Origin: Datnioides undecimradiatus
Lineage: Eukaryota > Chordata > Actinopteri > Lobotiformes > Datnioididae
Direction of reading: 5' to 3'
Assembly: GCA_008933995.1 (NCBI GenBank)
Contig: WARS01000026.1
Location: forward strand, 2,556,501 to 2,620,500
Length of the DNA stretch: 64,000 nucleotides
Part shown: positions 1-12,470 of the stretch, piece after piece
Position numbering within the stretch: position 1 is the first letter of the stretch
Layout: each line of letters starts with the position of its first letter
Program-made: the position numbers and the translations under genes
Notes under the pieces: model-generated
What the model saw: only the letters and a program-made list of their open reading frames with translations
The model's database searches: none
What the model was told of the DNA's origin: nothing

Positions 1-125
1 TGCATGATGTGTTAGGAATACAACTGACAGGTTGAAGGCATAAGATTTTTTTTTTTTCCCCAAGACAAGAGGTGTAGAGCAAGGTATGTTTTAGATCAAA
101 GTCAGTGAAACCATCCTCTACTCAC

Positions 126-302
126 CATAGAAAGACAGCTTCTCAACAGAGTTTCCTTCTCTGCTGTTTTCAGCCACACATTCATATATACCCGCATCTT
201 CCTGCTGGAAGTAAGGGATCTCTAAAACTCCGCTGGCTTTATTTATGTCCACCTTCCTGCCAAATGAAGCTCCATCCACTCTTCTCCAGCTGATAGTTGG
301 CA
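126..302 (-). CDS. cntn3: contactin coding exon 7: Ig3 domain, second half
   Basis: The 177-bp exon starts after an AG acceptor (304-303) and ends before a GTGAGT donor (125-120). It enters with two bases of a split codon and leaves with one, so both flanking introns are phase 1. The translation begins [11 protein letters not shown], runs through [20 protein letters not shown] and ends LSFYG, with no stop. It supplies the Trp of the first-half/second-half junction (SWRR) and the second canonical Ig cysteine (YEC) of Ig3. The residues match the contactin Ig3 pattern closely; the ENSREGN stretch replaces the usual ENSRGKN. The exon looks functional, in contrast to the exon before it. The rest of the gene (Ig4-6, FNIII domains, GPI signal) lies outside the window. 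Confidence 0.9.
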
Positions 303-592
303 CTGCCAAGCAACATGAAAAATATAACACACAGCAAGGCCACAAAATGAAAAACACTCCTGAAGATCATTTTATCTAGGGATTTTGCTCAGTTGAAAAA
401 ACACTGATAAGGCATTCCAATGTTTAAATTAATCTAAAGCATTAACTGGTGAATGTTTCTTCTCTATGTAGTCTGGATGCGCTAGACAAGAAGAAGTCAT
501 TAAAATGTGAAATCGCATTACCATTCAGATTTGACTGTCACAGTAAACAACTAATGGTGTAGTTATTACTGTGGTATAAATAATACACAGGG
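303..592 (-). other. contactin intron 6
   Basis: This short intron separates the damaged Ig3 exon from the intact one. The acceptor end (CATGTTGCTTGGCAG) is good. The donor end lacks a consensus site at the family position. No second copy of the missing exon end was seen in it. Confidence 0.6.
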
Positions 593-699
593 ACATATTT
601 CCAAGTGCAAAGTATTCCAGTTTGACAGTTGAGCCTCTAGCAACGGGACAACTCTTAGGAACTGCACTTCGATCTTGGCCTGTGATTCTACCATCACAC
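593..699 (-). pseudogene. cntn3: contactin coding exon 6 (Ig3 first half), apparently broken
   Basis: After an AG acceptor (701-700) the exon continues the split glycine codon and reads GVMVESQAKIEVQF, matching the contactin start of Ig3 (family: GVMGEYEPKIEVQF). Just after the Phe codon, around 655-660, the family frame is lost by one base. The remaining recognisable residues, VARGSTVKLEYFALGN, lie in another frame. In that stretch the conserved Ig cysteine of the family LECFALGN is a tyrosine codon. The family exon ends one base into a codon just after FALGNP, followed by a donor; here that point reads AATATGTCCCTG, without a consensus donor. A weak GTATTA follows about 10 bases on (near 588), which is why the 593 end is approximate. 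The three changes together argue for loss of constraint rather than one sequencing error. The lesions are described only; no restored sequence is given. Confidence 0.75.
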
Positions 700-1686
700 C
701 TGTTACAAAAGAGAGACAAAGAGTTGATGCCACGCGATGTCTGAGGGGAATTCCTTCAGCCTGTTGCCTGAAAAGGTCACATAATAGAAACAAAAAATCA
801 AAACAAAGTTTAAGGTTATGACTGTGTTAGCTGAAAGAAACGATGAACACTATACTGTACATTGGGGCTGAGGAGAAAATACACAACTGTGGTTTTTCTG
901 ACCAGTATTGTAGTTGTAATTTTATGGACTTTTATCATATATTTGACTTTTTCCCCCCCCCCCCCCACAGTTCCAGAGTGCAATTGACTAAAATCAGTCT
1001 GAGATTTACTCTTGTTCTCGCTTTTTCTTTTCTTAGCTTTCTCCATCAACGTCCTCTTCGGCCTCCTCACCTCTGACATGGTTACTGTACTGAGAATACT
1101 GAGTTAAGACCCATAGTTGGTGGTGTGAGTAAGTTCCATAAGGCACTACAGACTAATGCAAGAACAGGCGTTCGGGGCACAGAGTGGGCGTGAACCCAAC
1201 TCCATACTCAGCATTATTAGTCAGTGTACCATTTAAGTGGGTTTGAAGCTCTTATTTTTTGGGTAAAATAGCAGTATAGTATTTGTAAAATTGCAATTAT
1301 TTCCTATAAGGTACACTTCAGGTCTGTATATGTGTTAAACATATCATCTGTACGCAGAGTAGCGCGTTCCTTCCTAATCCATTCTAAGAATGAAAGTTTA
1401 GCGAGCACACATTTTGTAGGTGCCGTAAAGTCATGGACATAAATGAGCGACAGATGATGAAATTTGCTGGCAATAAGTAAGCGACGACCTGACAAAATCA
1501 CTGATGACCTGCTAAACATGCATGTCTTAAAACATGTTAACTTTCCAAGCTACATCTGATTAAAGTCACTGCACCAGCAATTTCAAAGTTGAACTACCTC
1601 GGTTTTCATTTTTGAAACAAAAACAATTCATCACTGTGCCTCTACGATGTTTTCCATATCAGACAAATGGGGTAAAATTCTCATAC
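700..1686 (-). other. contactin intron 5
   Basis: An intron of about 1 kb with a GTATGA donor and a TTTTGTAACAG acceptor. It holds a run of 14 C on the plus strand (953-966) and otherwise nothing I recognise. Confidence 0.75.
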
Positions 1687-1890
1687 CGTCAACTCGCAGC
1701 ACTAGAGGAGTTGGTGGTCCTTGAACACTGCTTTTGGTGACCATGTTGGTGACTACACAAGTGTAGTTACCCACATCAGAGGGCTCGACTTTGGCAATGT
1801 AGAGGTTGCCAGTCTTCTGGGACACAAATCGCCGTGTGTCCTGGACCACGAATGAAGGGTACTCATTGAAGATCCATGTGAAGGTAAGTT
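1687..1890 (-). CDS. cntn3: contactin coding exon 5: Ig2 domain, second half
   Basis: The 204-bp exon lies between an acceptor (TTTGTTCACAG, ending 1891) and a donor GTATGA (1686-1681). The split codon joins the preceding exon to give [16 protein letters not shown]. It then reads [19 protein letters not shown] and [15 protein letters not shown], and ends [10 protein letters not shown]. It carries the Ig2 tryptophan region (TWIFNEYP, the contactin-specific form) and the second Ig2 cysteine (YTC). The linker to Ig3, [12 protein letters not shown], is [12 protein letters not shown] in CNTN6 and VLGSPTPLVLR in CNTN3 as I remember them, so this exon does not decide the paralogue. It is open throughout, and both flanking introns are phase 1. 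Confidence 0.92.
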
Positions 1891-2341
1891 CTGTGAACAA
1901 AGACAGAGATGTGAGGTAGCATACACATACTGAGGGTTACATACACATACTGTATTTATACATCATTTATCCACATGTACAAATAATGTGTGCTTTATGG
2001 GCAGTCTCATCACTTCAGTGTGAGTGGATGCCTTCAGGGATAAAGCAATTAGTTGATTGGACTGAGTGCCAGCCTTCCATGATTAAAAACACAATTTATA
2101 ATTGAAGAGCAATTACTCTTATTCACTGTTGGATAAATGCCCTTAAAATTGAAAAGTTTGACAGGTTCACTATGTTGGAGTGATGATGCTGAGAGGATGA
2201 ATGATTGGCTTCACACCCACAGCACAAATGCTGAAATATTTTCTGCCATGGTGTGCCTGACTTAAAAGCTGGTTGGATATAAACAGGAGCGGGGTGGTTA
2301 TTTAATGACATAAACTGGTCCCTTTCCTAAAACCGATGAAA

Positions 2342-2400
2342 CACCCGTGAGCAAGGCATTTAAGTCCCATCTGCTCCAGTGGCACTGCTCAGTGACATCA
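2342..2400 (+). repeat. teleost SINE-like fragment
   Basis: The stretch GAGCAAGGCATTTAAGTCCC, followed by a CTGCTCCAGTGGCACTGCTC-type segment, resembles the common fish motif around GAGCAAGGCACTTAACCCC with a downstream ACTGCTCC. It is short and diverged, and I recognise it from memory only. Confidence 0.45.
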
Positions 2401-5400
2401 GGATAATGGCGCGTTCACACTGACAGCTAAATAAAAAACACGGTCTGTTCATTTAATTCAATGAGACTGCTACGTTTGTACGGTGGGGCACCATATGAAG
2501 CAGAGGGCTCGAGCTGAACAGTCTACACTTTGCTCAATGTTTGTTGAAATACAGTGCAATATTATACAGCAAATACAATGCACTGACCATCAACAAGCAC
2601 AGCTGCATCACTAGTTATTTAGAGTTTTTCCTTTAGTTATTTATCACTGCATGTACATTCATACTACAAAAACTCACCCAGTATACGTGATTATATTTAT
2701 TAACATTTAATTATGCCCTGTATTTATTTTTTTTATTTATTTTACCTTCTTTTTCACATCTTATTTGGGATTATTTAGCATATAAGATTTTTTTTAAAAA
2801 ACACAGACAGTGGTGGTTTATGAAAAAAAAACAATCAAACAAAAAACAAGCATCTCCCTTTGTGGCTGTCGTGTAGCAGCAGAGGACACTAAATCAACCT
2901 TTAAGCTGCAGATCCTGCATAAAAAACTGTATAATGCCCAATAAAACCAATATATTACAGATCATGTTATTCAGTATGGTACCACCTAGTCTACTATTCA
3001 TCATCCATGATAACAAGCTTCTGGGAAAGACTCCCAGTACCATCAACCAAATGGAGTGTAGTCAGAGAGGCTTTGCACTAACAATCAGCAGCATTATAAA
3101 AAGGAATGATGGTGTTTTGACATATTGACACAAGGATAGATTGCTCTGGACCGTATTGCATCCCTGTCCCAAAAGCAATCTTGGCCGTTGGTAAAAACTT
3201 GTCTAAGCGATGACTCGGCACTACAGTACAGGGAATAATTGAGACGTCAGTTGGACACTCATCTACTGACTCAGTATTCTTCACTTCTGCTCTTTAGGGG
3301 GTAAGAGGATGTGTGGGCTTTGACATATTAGTGCAAACCTTGCAAATCACAACGTGACATAGAACTTGTGAGGTACATGTGAGGATGCTCCCTTTTATCA
3401 GCAACAGACTGGAGTGGGTGTATTTTTGTGGTTTGGACTGGCAGAGGACAACCCGACCTTGTGATCATCCCAAGAACACAACATGAGATTAAATCTTGGA
3501 CCACACAGTAATCACATCTGTCTCTGTTTTGTGCCAATGATTTCAATGTTTCCTGTTTTCCAACATGCCTCATTTTGAAAATCATAATGTACGCAGTACA
3601 TGTAAACAGAATCTAATCCTAGTCTTTATACAATATGTCTACTAACAACCAGCCTTGGTCTTAAAGGAATAGTTTTGTTAAACTGTTTGTGTAGTTGCTA
3701 AGATTCATGTCATATTTCCATTGCGTTGTAAGCCATGACCGACGGAGTTGCGGATAGTACCTGGTGCATTTTGTGGTATTACCTTTGTTGTGGTTCTAAG
3801 AAAGCTGATCTGTTGCTAAATGGTCCAATAAAAACACTACACACCACTGACTGGTCAAAGAGCATTGTCAATAGAACCGCAACCTTTGCATCACTGGTAT
3901 CCTACACAAACACTACAAATAGCAACAGTAGTATTAACACTCCAACCTACTTTAAATGACTATTTTTATTTAATTAAGCTAACTGACTCTTGAATCAAGC
4001 TCCACATTTGACAAACAGCCATGGAAAGCATTTCAATCTTATCTCCCTTTTGGCAAAAAAGTAAATGTGTGTATTTTCAAAATGTTTGGGACACATAAGA
4101 GGAGTTGCGACTCAATTTCAACATATATCTCTTGTGGTTTCTTGTACCACAAACACACTCCTAGCCTCCATATCTTGTACCAACCATAACTTCTTGGCAT
4201 GGTCCATCTGACCCACAGAGAGAACAGCTGTAATATCCTGTCTCCTCTAAATAATATATCCCAGCTCTCATCCTGATAGGGTCATGTATATTTAATGTCT
4301 GTTTTTGAAACAATATCTTCCAATGGTGCAGGGCATGACAAACTGGAACAACAGCAAATAAGAGGTTACTAATTGGTTAGTTAAAGATTCATGGTGAGAA
4401 ACAGGAAACAGGAAATAGGAAGTGGAATGTACCAATGGCTGCATTTGATAATCTGACTTGAGAGCCTTCTGCAGATGGGAGGTAATGGAATAATGCAATC
4501 ATGACTGACAGTGAGTGGCAGATTTTCATTGTGGTTCCATTTAGCCTTTGTATAATGAACAGGCAGCATCAATTCCCCCTTAATGATCTGAGAGGAGGAA
4601 AGAGAAATGGAACATGACAGGCCAAGGACATACTGAATCCAGAGTGGGTTTATGCACAAGTGTGTGCTGTATCAAAGAAAAGTATATGCACAACTTGTGT
4701 CAAAGTTTGTACTCGTAAGTCTCCTCCCTAGACAGTAACAGCCATTAACCACGGCTACCTATCTGTATTCATAACACACAACAAGTTCGCTCTATGTAAT
4801 GGCTTAGGTCACGCACATGGGAAAAATGCCTGCAAGCTATGGGTGCTGTTAGTGGCCACCGAGCAGCCTCTGTTTTGGGGCAGATGCACTGCATAGAGAG
4901 AACAAGTGATTTCAGCCTTGAGTAAATCTAAAAGGCCAGTTTCCATTAGTGAAAGGAGGTCAGATGCATTAGGTCTTGGATTTGACTCACTACAGTCATT
5001 CAGACCCTCTCAGAGCAAAAGATGGCACAGACAGACAACTAATGCGAATACAGTATAGCACTGTGGAACAACAACACTGGAGCTCCTCTTAGATGTTTAA
5101 CAATATTTTGGTCGTTCTTTAAGCTCAGCTCCAAACTGCCTTATACTTTCAGCACATCCTGGCTGCACCAAACTCATTCCTGCAGCCGTCTTGAAGGTTT
5201 TGAGGCGTCGTTAAAATGAAATAATGGCTTCCTGAATCATGCATGGGATATTGAAATCCTTTAAAGGGGAGATGAGGCAGATCCTTGTCTAAGGCTGTAT
5301 TGCGCTGATCATGAATTATGCCCTGTCACCCTTTATGAGAGCATGTTTCTCACTTTTCCAATGCTGTGAGAGTCTATTTAAACACCAGTCACATTTGCAG

Positions 5401-8400
5401 AGATCTTTTTAGTCTCAATTATTATTATAAGTTTTCACACTGAAAGTTATTGCGGCAATATTCGGAAAGAAATTCTTTGCTAATCCTATTTCAGCTTTAA
5501 ATCAAAAAGAAATATAAATCAAAAAGTTTAAATTTAAATTAAGACAAAATTCAGCTCATGAAATAAAAACATCTTAACATTCTGTATTTTTTTCTAATCT
5601 CCTGTGATAATAAATTCATTGGATTATTTGGATTTTGGACTGTTTCTCAAACAAAACAACATTTTAAAAATGCAATTGGATCTGTGAACCTCTGACGTAT
5701 ATCTTTGTACTTTGTACTGTAGACAATGAGCCTAAAAATAATTAGCGGCAGCTCTCTTTCCCTTAAAAATAATTCAGTGGATGAAAGTGACCAGGTACAG
5801 TATAGACAGTCATATCCATAATGTAATACCAGGGCTGAATGAGGACAAGAAAATAGTCTGTTAAGCGTATGTATGTGTACGTGTAACTAAAACTAGACAG
5901 GGTACATCATTACCATAGCAGATATGGCCAGGCTAGACTTTCAGCAAAGATGCTGGAAAATTGGAGATGATTCATCTTAAAGCACATTCTCAGCATCCTC
6001 AACATCTCCATCAATAGGCATAATCTACAATGACAGCTGCTGAAAATATTGTCAGAAAATGGATCATTCCAAGCACTGCGCTATGTCTCCAGAGAACAGC
6101 TATGATCCATCACAACAAGAGGGAATGAAGGGCCTGTTGGTGTAAATAAAAGGAGGCTGTACATTACTGGTTAGTTGGACAAAAGCATGTTCGGGCTGCA
6201 TTTATTCAATATGAGGGACACAGCAGGGAAGCACACTGACCCAGTTTGAATGAATTTTACCAAGATTAGCAATTAATCACCACTCACCCAAATAAAACCA
6301 CTCTTGGCTGTTAGAGTGAGAGCACTGATGTTATTGGATTTTGAACATCCTTGTATTTCATGTTATCACATTATGTTTGACTGCGTTTCCTTGTCAGTGC
6401 TTCATTGATGATCCATTCTGAACAAATTTGGTCTCTGTCTCCTGAGAGTACAGTACCGCTCTTCTGTACTTCTTGGCATCAAAAAGTCGGTGGCATAAAC
6501 TTTTTATCATTTAAACAGTATGTTGAACAGTATGTTAAAAGACTTGATATTACTTTATTAACTTTCCCAACACAGTTTCTCTATGAACCAGTTTTGTTCT
6601 GTTCTTTTCCCAAAGAACTCCTGAGGAAAAGTTTGTACAGTAAAATTGCTCCTTTAAAACACAGCTATCAGTCGATGATTGTTCCTGAAAAAAGACAGAT
6701 GCATGCATTTGACATGTACCAAAACTGCTATACTTGCTTTGGTTAACGTGCATCATAAACTGTCATGCAGTAATAACACCTTTATTTCTATTAAGAAAAG
6801 AACTTCATGTCTGCGGCAACGTGGCACTTCCTTCCTTTATGCTCGTGCAGATTTCATCACTTATGGGATATTTTCAACCAAGTCTTGTTCGTACAGACGG
6901 CGACTTGCTGAAACTAGTAAAATAGTCAGAGACTGAGACAACTCTGAGAGAAATATGAACTCTTAAAGAAATATCGGTCATCTTAAGCTGGTTGTTGTTT
7001 AGTAGCCTCTATTCAAGCAAGTTGCTGCTTGTCAGCCGAGAGAGAAAGATGTTTATCTATGCGCACACGATGTGATTTTTTAGACAGAGGATTGAGTTGA
7101 TTTTTTAAACAAGATTGTTAGACGTGTACTTTGGTTGCACTGTGTAAATCCAACTCAAATCCAACTCAGTTTTAGTTAATGAATTTCTTGAGTCTGCCTC
7201 CTACAACCTTCTGAGGCCAGACTTCCTCACAATCTCCTCAAATGAATGGGCTCAAATTTATGTTCTTTACTTCCTATTACTGATAAGTCAGAGGGGGACT
7301 GTATCAAACTGAGTTGTAGAACAAGTAGCAAATGCAATTTCTACCCAGCCCGTGTATAAATATACATCAGTACAACAGGTATCACATCTAAAATAATAAT
7401 AAATTCATGGGAGTTTATGAAGCCCAGCGGGATTGAAATTATTGAAATTTCTCAACATGGCAAAGCCTTTAATGGGGCTAGAGATTTTATGTTGGCATGG
7501 AAGTAGTTATCATTCCTTTTTAAGAGCAGGTAAAGGCTTCGTATCAGACTGGATGTGACAGATATGGGCCAGGTGCAATGTAACAGTGTTGGTTACTGAC
7601 AACAACCCCTCCAGGACTGTAGTCCCAAATGATCAGTGTCATGTTGGAGGGAAGTCTAAGGGGAGTTCGCAGTCTAAATGAAACAGAGTATGTTTTAGTA
7701 ACAAATGACAGACAAGACAAACATGAATTATTAAACCGAGTTATTGAATAAGTCCATTTCCATTTCCCTGAAGACAAAAACATCAAGACCAAGATATCCT
7801 ATTTCCGATGATTTAGTCAAATCTTCATCCGAAAATATTGTAGCATACATCTCGGTAAACATCTGTGAAGTCTGATGTTGTCAAATATGCATGATAGCAC
7901 TCGCAACAAAGCAGTTGGTGTTTTTGAGCAAAGAGCAACATCAGAAGCCGAGGGAGTCTCCTGAATATTATGAAAATGAGTTTATAAAGAGAGAGCGATG
8001 TTACATTTTTAATCCTAATCTAAATAAAATGATGTCCTGAAATCCCCTTATTGCACGAGGGTATGACAGCAAAAGATGATAAAGAATATAGAAACCCCTG
8101 CTGATTTAACCATCTGTTAGTTAAAGGGTAAAATAATATATTTCATAACCCGTTAAGAAAAAAGAAAAAAGCTTTGCAAGTGACAGGGCAATATGCCACA
8201 TGTGCGAGAAAAATGTAATACAGAGATTATTCATATGATTAAAGGAGGTGAGTTTCAAAGGTGCTTAAATGACACACACTGTGAGCTGTCTCACAGGGTG
8301 ACGATCCCACCTGCTGTTAACATAAATAAAATGGGATTCATCATCAGATGTGTTTCTACGCTTTAAAATGCAGGTGTGATGTTCACATTGTGAGCCTTGT

Positions 8401-9424
8401 GACCGCTGTGAACACTTCCGGTCCTTTCCAGACTCAAGTGCTGAATAATTCTTGAGGTTTGAAAATGTGAGTTTAAGTAAGCGCCTACAGTCAAATCTCC
8501 CAAGTCTTGTTTTTCTCTGTAATACTAATTCTCTCAGATCTAAAAATAAAAGAACTTTTGGACTTCCTTTTTTTGTAACAACATGTTGCACGTATGCCAC
8601 ACTGTATTATTTATTTCTGCTCCCAAAGTAGTTGGTATTGTGCTCTCACGTAATTGTCACCAGGGGGAAAAAATGGTAACCTGTGCATCCCAGTAAAATG
8701 ACATTTTGATTATGATCAAATTATCAATATACAGTATTTAGCCCAAAGTATAGCTAACATGGAAGACCTAAATCAAAAGGTGTAGCCTATGCTGACTTCA
8801 ACATTCACTGAACATGCAAACAATGCAGAATGGTTTCTATACTCAAAGGTCACTTAAAGTAAATTCATTAAACTACATCAATACATTTTCTGAGGGAATA
8901 AATGAGTGGTTGTTTTCTGAATGGCTTCCAAATAATACTTGTAGGCTGTGTGTGTAATGTGTGCAAATTGCTCACAAGGATTTGGTACATGTAATCTATC
9001 CAAGGAGAAGTCAGTCAATGTCAACTCATTTCTGTGCTCATCGCTAAAATACCGGAAGGTTGTCCAGGGAGTGCTCCAGTCCCTGTCAATGCACTCACAT
9101 AAAGAACACAATCTTCCTCTTCCAAATTGTAAGCATTAGCCTGGTGCCTGCAGGATTGCCTTCACAACAGACAGTATATCAAGCTTCTAGAAAGAAACTA
9201 GACAGAATTTTGCATATGGGACACTGTCCTGACTAAATTAGTGCCGTTTCCCTACAAATAATGAATAAACAATTTAAACTGCTTTGCCCAGATCTTTCAA
9301 AATATTTTTAGACACTGTCATGACACTGCCACCACAGCCCAACACTTACAATACTGCTGTTTTGTTTTTAGCTGGTTGGAGTGTGTGCTGGCACTTGGAC
9401 ACCTTGTCGCAGGGAATGAGAGAG

Positions 9425-9446
9425 AAAAAAAAAAAAAAAAAAAAAA
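9425..9446 (+). repeat. poly(A) tract
   Basis: A run of 22 A on the plus strand, in a contactin intron. It may be the tail of a decayed retroposon, but no body was recognised beside it. Confidence 0.9.
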
Positions 9447-9767
9447 GACAGCATTACACTACAAGGTGCCAAATGTAAGCATATGGCTCATTGTTCCAGC
9501 TTTTCTAGTCAACATGTGGTGACATGTCTCATTGTAACATATACAGAACAAAGTACTATGATGAGGGTCTACCTTTAGTTTGAATAAGTGAACTTATGTT
9601 TCAGTGACACCATATAATTGTTTAGGTTCAATATGTGCATATATTATCCAGCAGCCAAAGTTTAGGTTCACATTTTCCAGTTCGTTAGCTGCTCCTCAGT
9701 GTTTTAGTGTAGAGACGTCAGAATTGCATTCGGTACAAAGGATATCATAAGTTTAAGGTGTGTCATT

Positions 9768-10010
9768 ATTTGGGCTGGGCAATATGACCAAAACCAATAT
9801 TACAACATATATGCTACCACATATAGAATATAGTTATTTTTAACAATAACCTCTACTACCAATGTTAAAGGTTTTCGTGCAGTCATTAATTCTGGCAACA
9901 AATCATCATGATATCATTCCATAAAAACACAACAACAAGTTATCACCAAACCTTAACCAGTAGAAATGTATTACAAATAAAATAATTATCGTAATCCCAA
10001 TATCTGATAC
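9768..10010 (+). repeat. degenerate dispersed repeat (GGGCTGGGCAATATG type)
   Basis: The start TTTGGGCTGGGCAATATGAC followed by ACCAATATTACAAC recalls a widespread fish/vertebrate repeat that begins GGGCTGGGCGATATGG and is rich in ATATC motifs. The downstream part, with TCATGATATCATT, is consistent. The right boundary is approximate. Confidence 0.45.
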
Positions 10011-10755
10011 AACAACAACCTTCAGACTACACCATGGCTTTGCACTAAGAACCAATTGAAAATACCAGCTTGTGGAATTTCAAGGCCATTTCTTTGAAAC
10101 TGAGAAGGATAATTTGGTGCAAACCAGCGCTTTAAAACTAAAATTTAAAACAACAGACATCGCTTCCCACCCCCTACTGTGAGCACTACGTTACAGCAGG
10201 GCCTGATTCTCCAACAGTGGAGAATTGCATTCAGCCTTGCTGGCTGGCAGAGCAAAAAAGCCATCTCCAGACCCCTGTGTAGGAGTTAATAGCACTGGAT
10301 GCTAACACCCATTGATAATGTCACGGATGCAAAGGGCTGATGAGACGCAAACAAAGCACCTTCAGAGAGAGGCTCTATTACTCAGCCTGGCAGGGCCCCA
10401 GTCACAGGCAGCCTCTTCAGTCTGCATGCCAAAGTTTTTCCTCGCCCCCATTGAAAATCAAGCTGACAGGCCAGAGTGTCCCAAAGTAAAAATGATTCAC
10501 TCGACTGACCTCAACAACACAAACAAACAGCCAGGAGATCTGAGGTGGAGAGCACAAACATGACTTCCACTTTGTCCAGATAAACACGCAGTAGATGAGG
10601 AATCAGAGAAGTGATAGCACAGCATGTCGATATTTCTGTGTAAAACTGATAGTGACTCCTCACTGACACTAAGAATTTGTTAAACTGCAGCACAAACAAC
10701 TGGCTGTGTATGATGGCGATTAAAATGATGGACAATTCAAAATAGGCTATCTTAC

Positions 10756-10851
10756 CTCCAGAGTGGGGTGGCGGGCCACACAGTAAGACCACTCCTTGAC
10801 CTTCACGAACCCTCACTGGACTTCTTCTCTGGGTCTTGAAGTTCTCCAAGT
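10756..10851 (-). CDS. cntn3: contactin coding exon 4: Ig2 domain, first half
   Basis: This 96-bp exon starts after AG (10853-10852) and ends before GTAAGA (10755-10750), entering with two bases and leaving with one. With the preceding exon it reads [18 protein letters not shown] followed by [14 protein letters not shown]. The [16 protein letters not shown] block with its first Ig2 cysteine is a hallmark of contactins 3, 4 and 6, and LENFKT with VREGQGVV is closest to CNTN3 from memory. The Ig1-Ig2 pair in contactins packs into a horseshoe and binds partners such as receptor tyrosine phosphatases gamma/zeta; that role is known for the family and not shown here. Confidence 0.92.
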
Positions 10852-12295
10852 CTGTTTACCACAGCATAAAAGCAATAAAGCAAAACAATCAAGACATTTT
10901 TTTTCTCAAAAGTCATAAGCACACAGGAAGTGAGTAGATCATGCCTAGTTGTTGATAGAGATAAAATGCTCTACGAGTCATATCTGCAGCTGCTAAGTAA
11001 CTTCATATCTGGTTGGAACACAGCTACAGAATTTCTGTATATTTTTAATGAAACACCCATGCTATGTTTGTATAAATACAGACAAAGTGCTGTAAAGTCC
11101 TAAACACTTCTGACTGAAGCAGAAAGCAATTCCTCAAGTATAAGTCACACATGAGTGAATTTAATTGGAACTGTGCATTGTTATCACTTTCTGTGTTTCA
11201 TCCACTGCACACAGACCAGCAACAATTAAATGACTAAGACTGAAACATCATTTGTATGGAGGCCGATTACTTGTTGACAACCTGCTGAGAGAAAACAAAT
11301 AGAGACTGCAATCCTTGAACACTTTGCCTTTTCTTGCCTGCTGTGGCTCTTGGAGATATCGCAGGCAGTGCAACCAAATATGCGGCTGCCATATAATGAC
11401 ATAATCAAGACTGAATTCAAAAACAGGGAGAAAGAATGCAGAACTGACACCTCCTGTGTACAAGCACAGCAGGATGAGCCCCTGCATAATAAATACAGTA
11501 CGTGGTCTTTGCAGACCTTGTGAGTAATGGAAAACTGCATCCAGCAGGGCAGTTTTACATTATCACAATTGAAGGCGATTTTTTTGGTTCACAAATGATT
11601 TAGCGTAAAACTGCTACAGGACTCAACAAATAAATTAGTTAAGTTCTTTTCATATTTGGTGGGAACAGATTGTGCCTTTGCTTCAGTGGTCAATTCTAAA
11701 TCTATGGCTGATCCATGGATAACAATCAGATAAAGCCTCTCTGTGCATGAACAGATTTAGCACAGTTAGGGTCCCTGTGGACTGGCAACCCAGCTATACA
11801 TACCTTTAGGTGTGCAAAAACTCCAAATGTATCCTCTTTTACAATGTGCACACTGTAAACGTTTGTAAAAGCAGACATTACTTTCATAATGTTGATGCAA
11901 TGTCCTGCTTAAAAAAACAAACAAAGCTAAAATATGTTTGTAATGTGACTATAACAATATCCAAAACACAGCCTTGGAAAGCAAAATCACATAGAAACCA
12001 ATGTTTTCTTTCAGGCTGATCAAAGCATGTCAGTTTTATCTTATTTTTTCATCTTTAAAAATACTCTTGTGGATTAAAAACCACTGAGCCATATAGATTA
12101 AAAAACAAAATTGCAGTGGTATGCCTCTGCCTCTGAGCAATTTGCGGTTAACATCCATGTCTGTCCAGGCATAAATAATATATTATAAAATATTTGCATT
12201 TTTATGTAAATGTTTTCAATTTAGCAGAATTAGGCCAAAAACACTTTGTCACATGTAATAAAACACCTACTTACCTTCCAGGTATATTGTGTTTA

Positions 12296-12470
12296 CAAGA
12301 AATGAGGTTACTGTGACCTTTGACCTTTAGCCACCCAAAATATATGTGTCCAATTTTCAGATCAGTTCAGTGTGTCCAACTGGACAGTTGTGCCAATTTT
12401 TTAAAAATAAATGTAAAGCCATAACTAATCAATATTGGAAGGAAGGACAATTGTGACAACGTAATGTGTC
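12296..12470 (+). repeat. teleost dispersed repeat (GTGACCTTTGACCTTT type)
   Basis: TACTGTGACCTTTGACCTTT, followed by AGCCACCCAAAAT, CAGATCAGTTCAGTGTGTCC and AACTGGACAGTTGTGCCAA, matches in order the common fish repeat with GTGACCTTTGACC, CACCAAAATCTAATCAGTTC, AAGTGGACGTTTGTGCCAAA. The copy is diverged and partial. I do not assign a class. Confidence 0.65.

Larger units (their letters stand above)
1891..10755 (-). other. contactin intron 4 (8.9 kb)
   Basis: This long phase-1 intron is mostly unrecognised AT-rich sequence. It contains a SINE-like fragment near 2345-2400, an A tract at 9425-9446 and a degenerate dispersed repeat around 9768-10010. The stretch 10200-10550 is less AT-rich and not repetitive, but encodes nothing I recognise. 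Open frames inside it are short and unlike known proteins. Confidence 0.75.
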
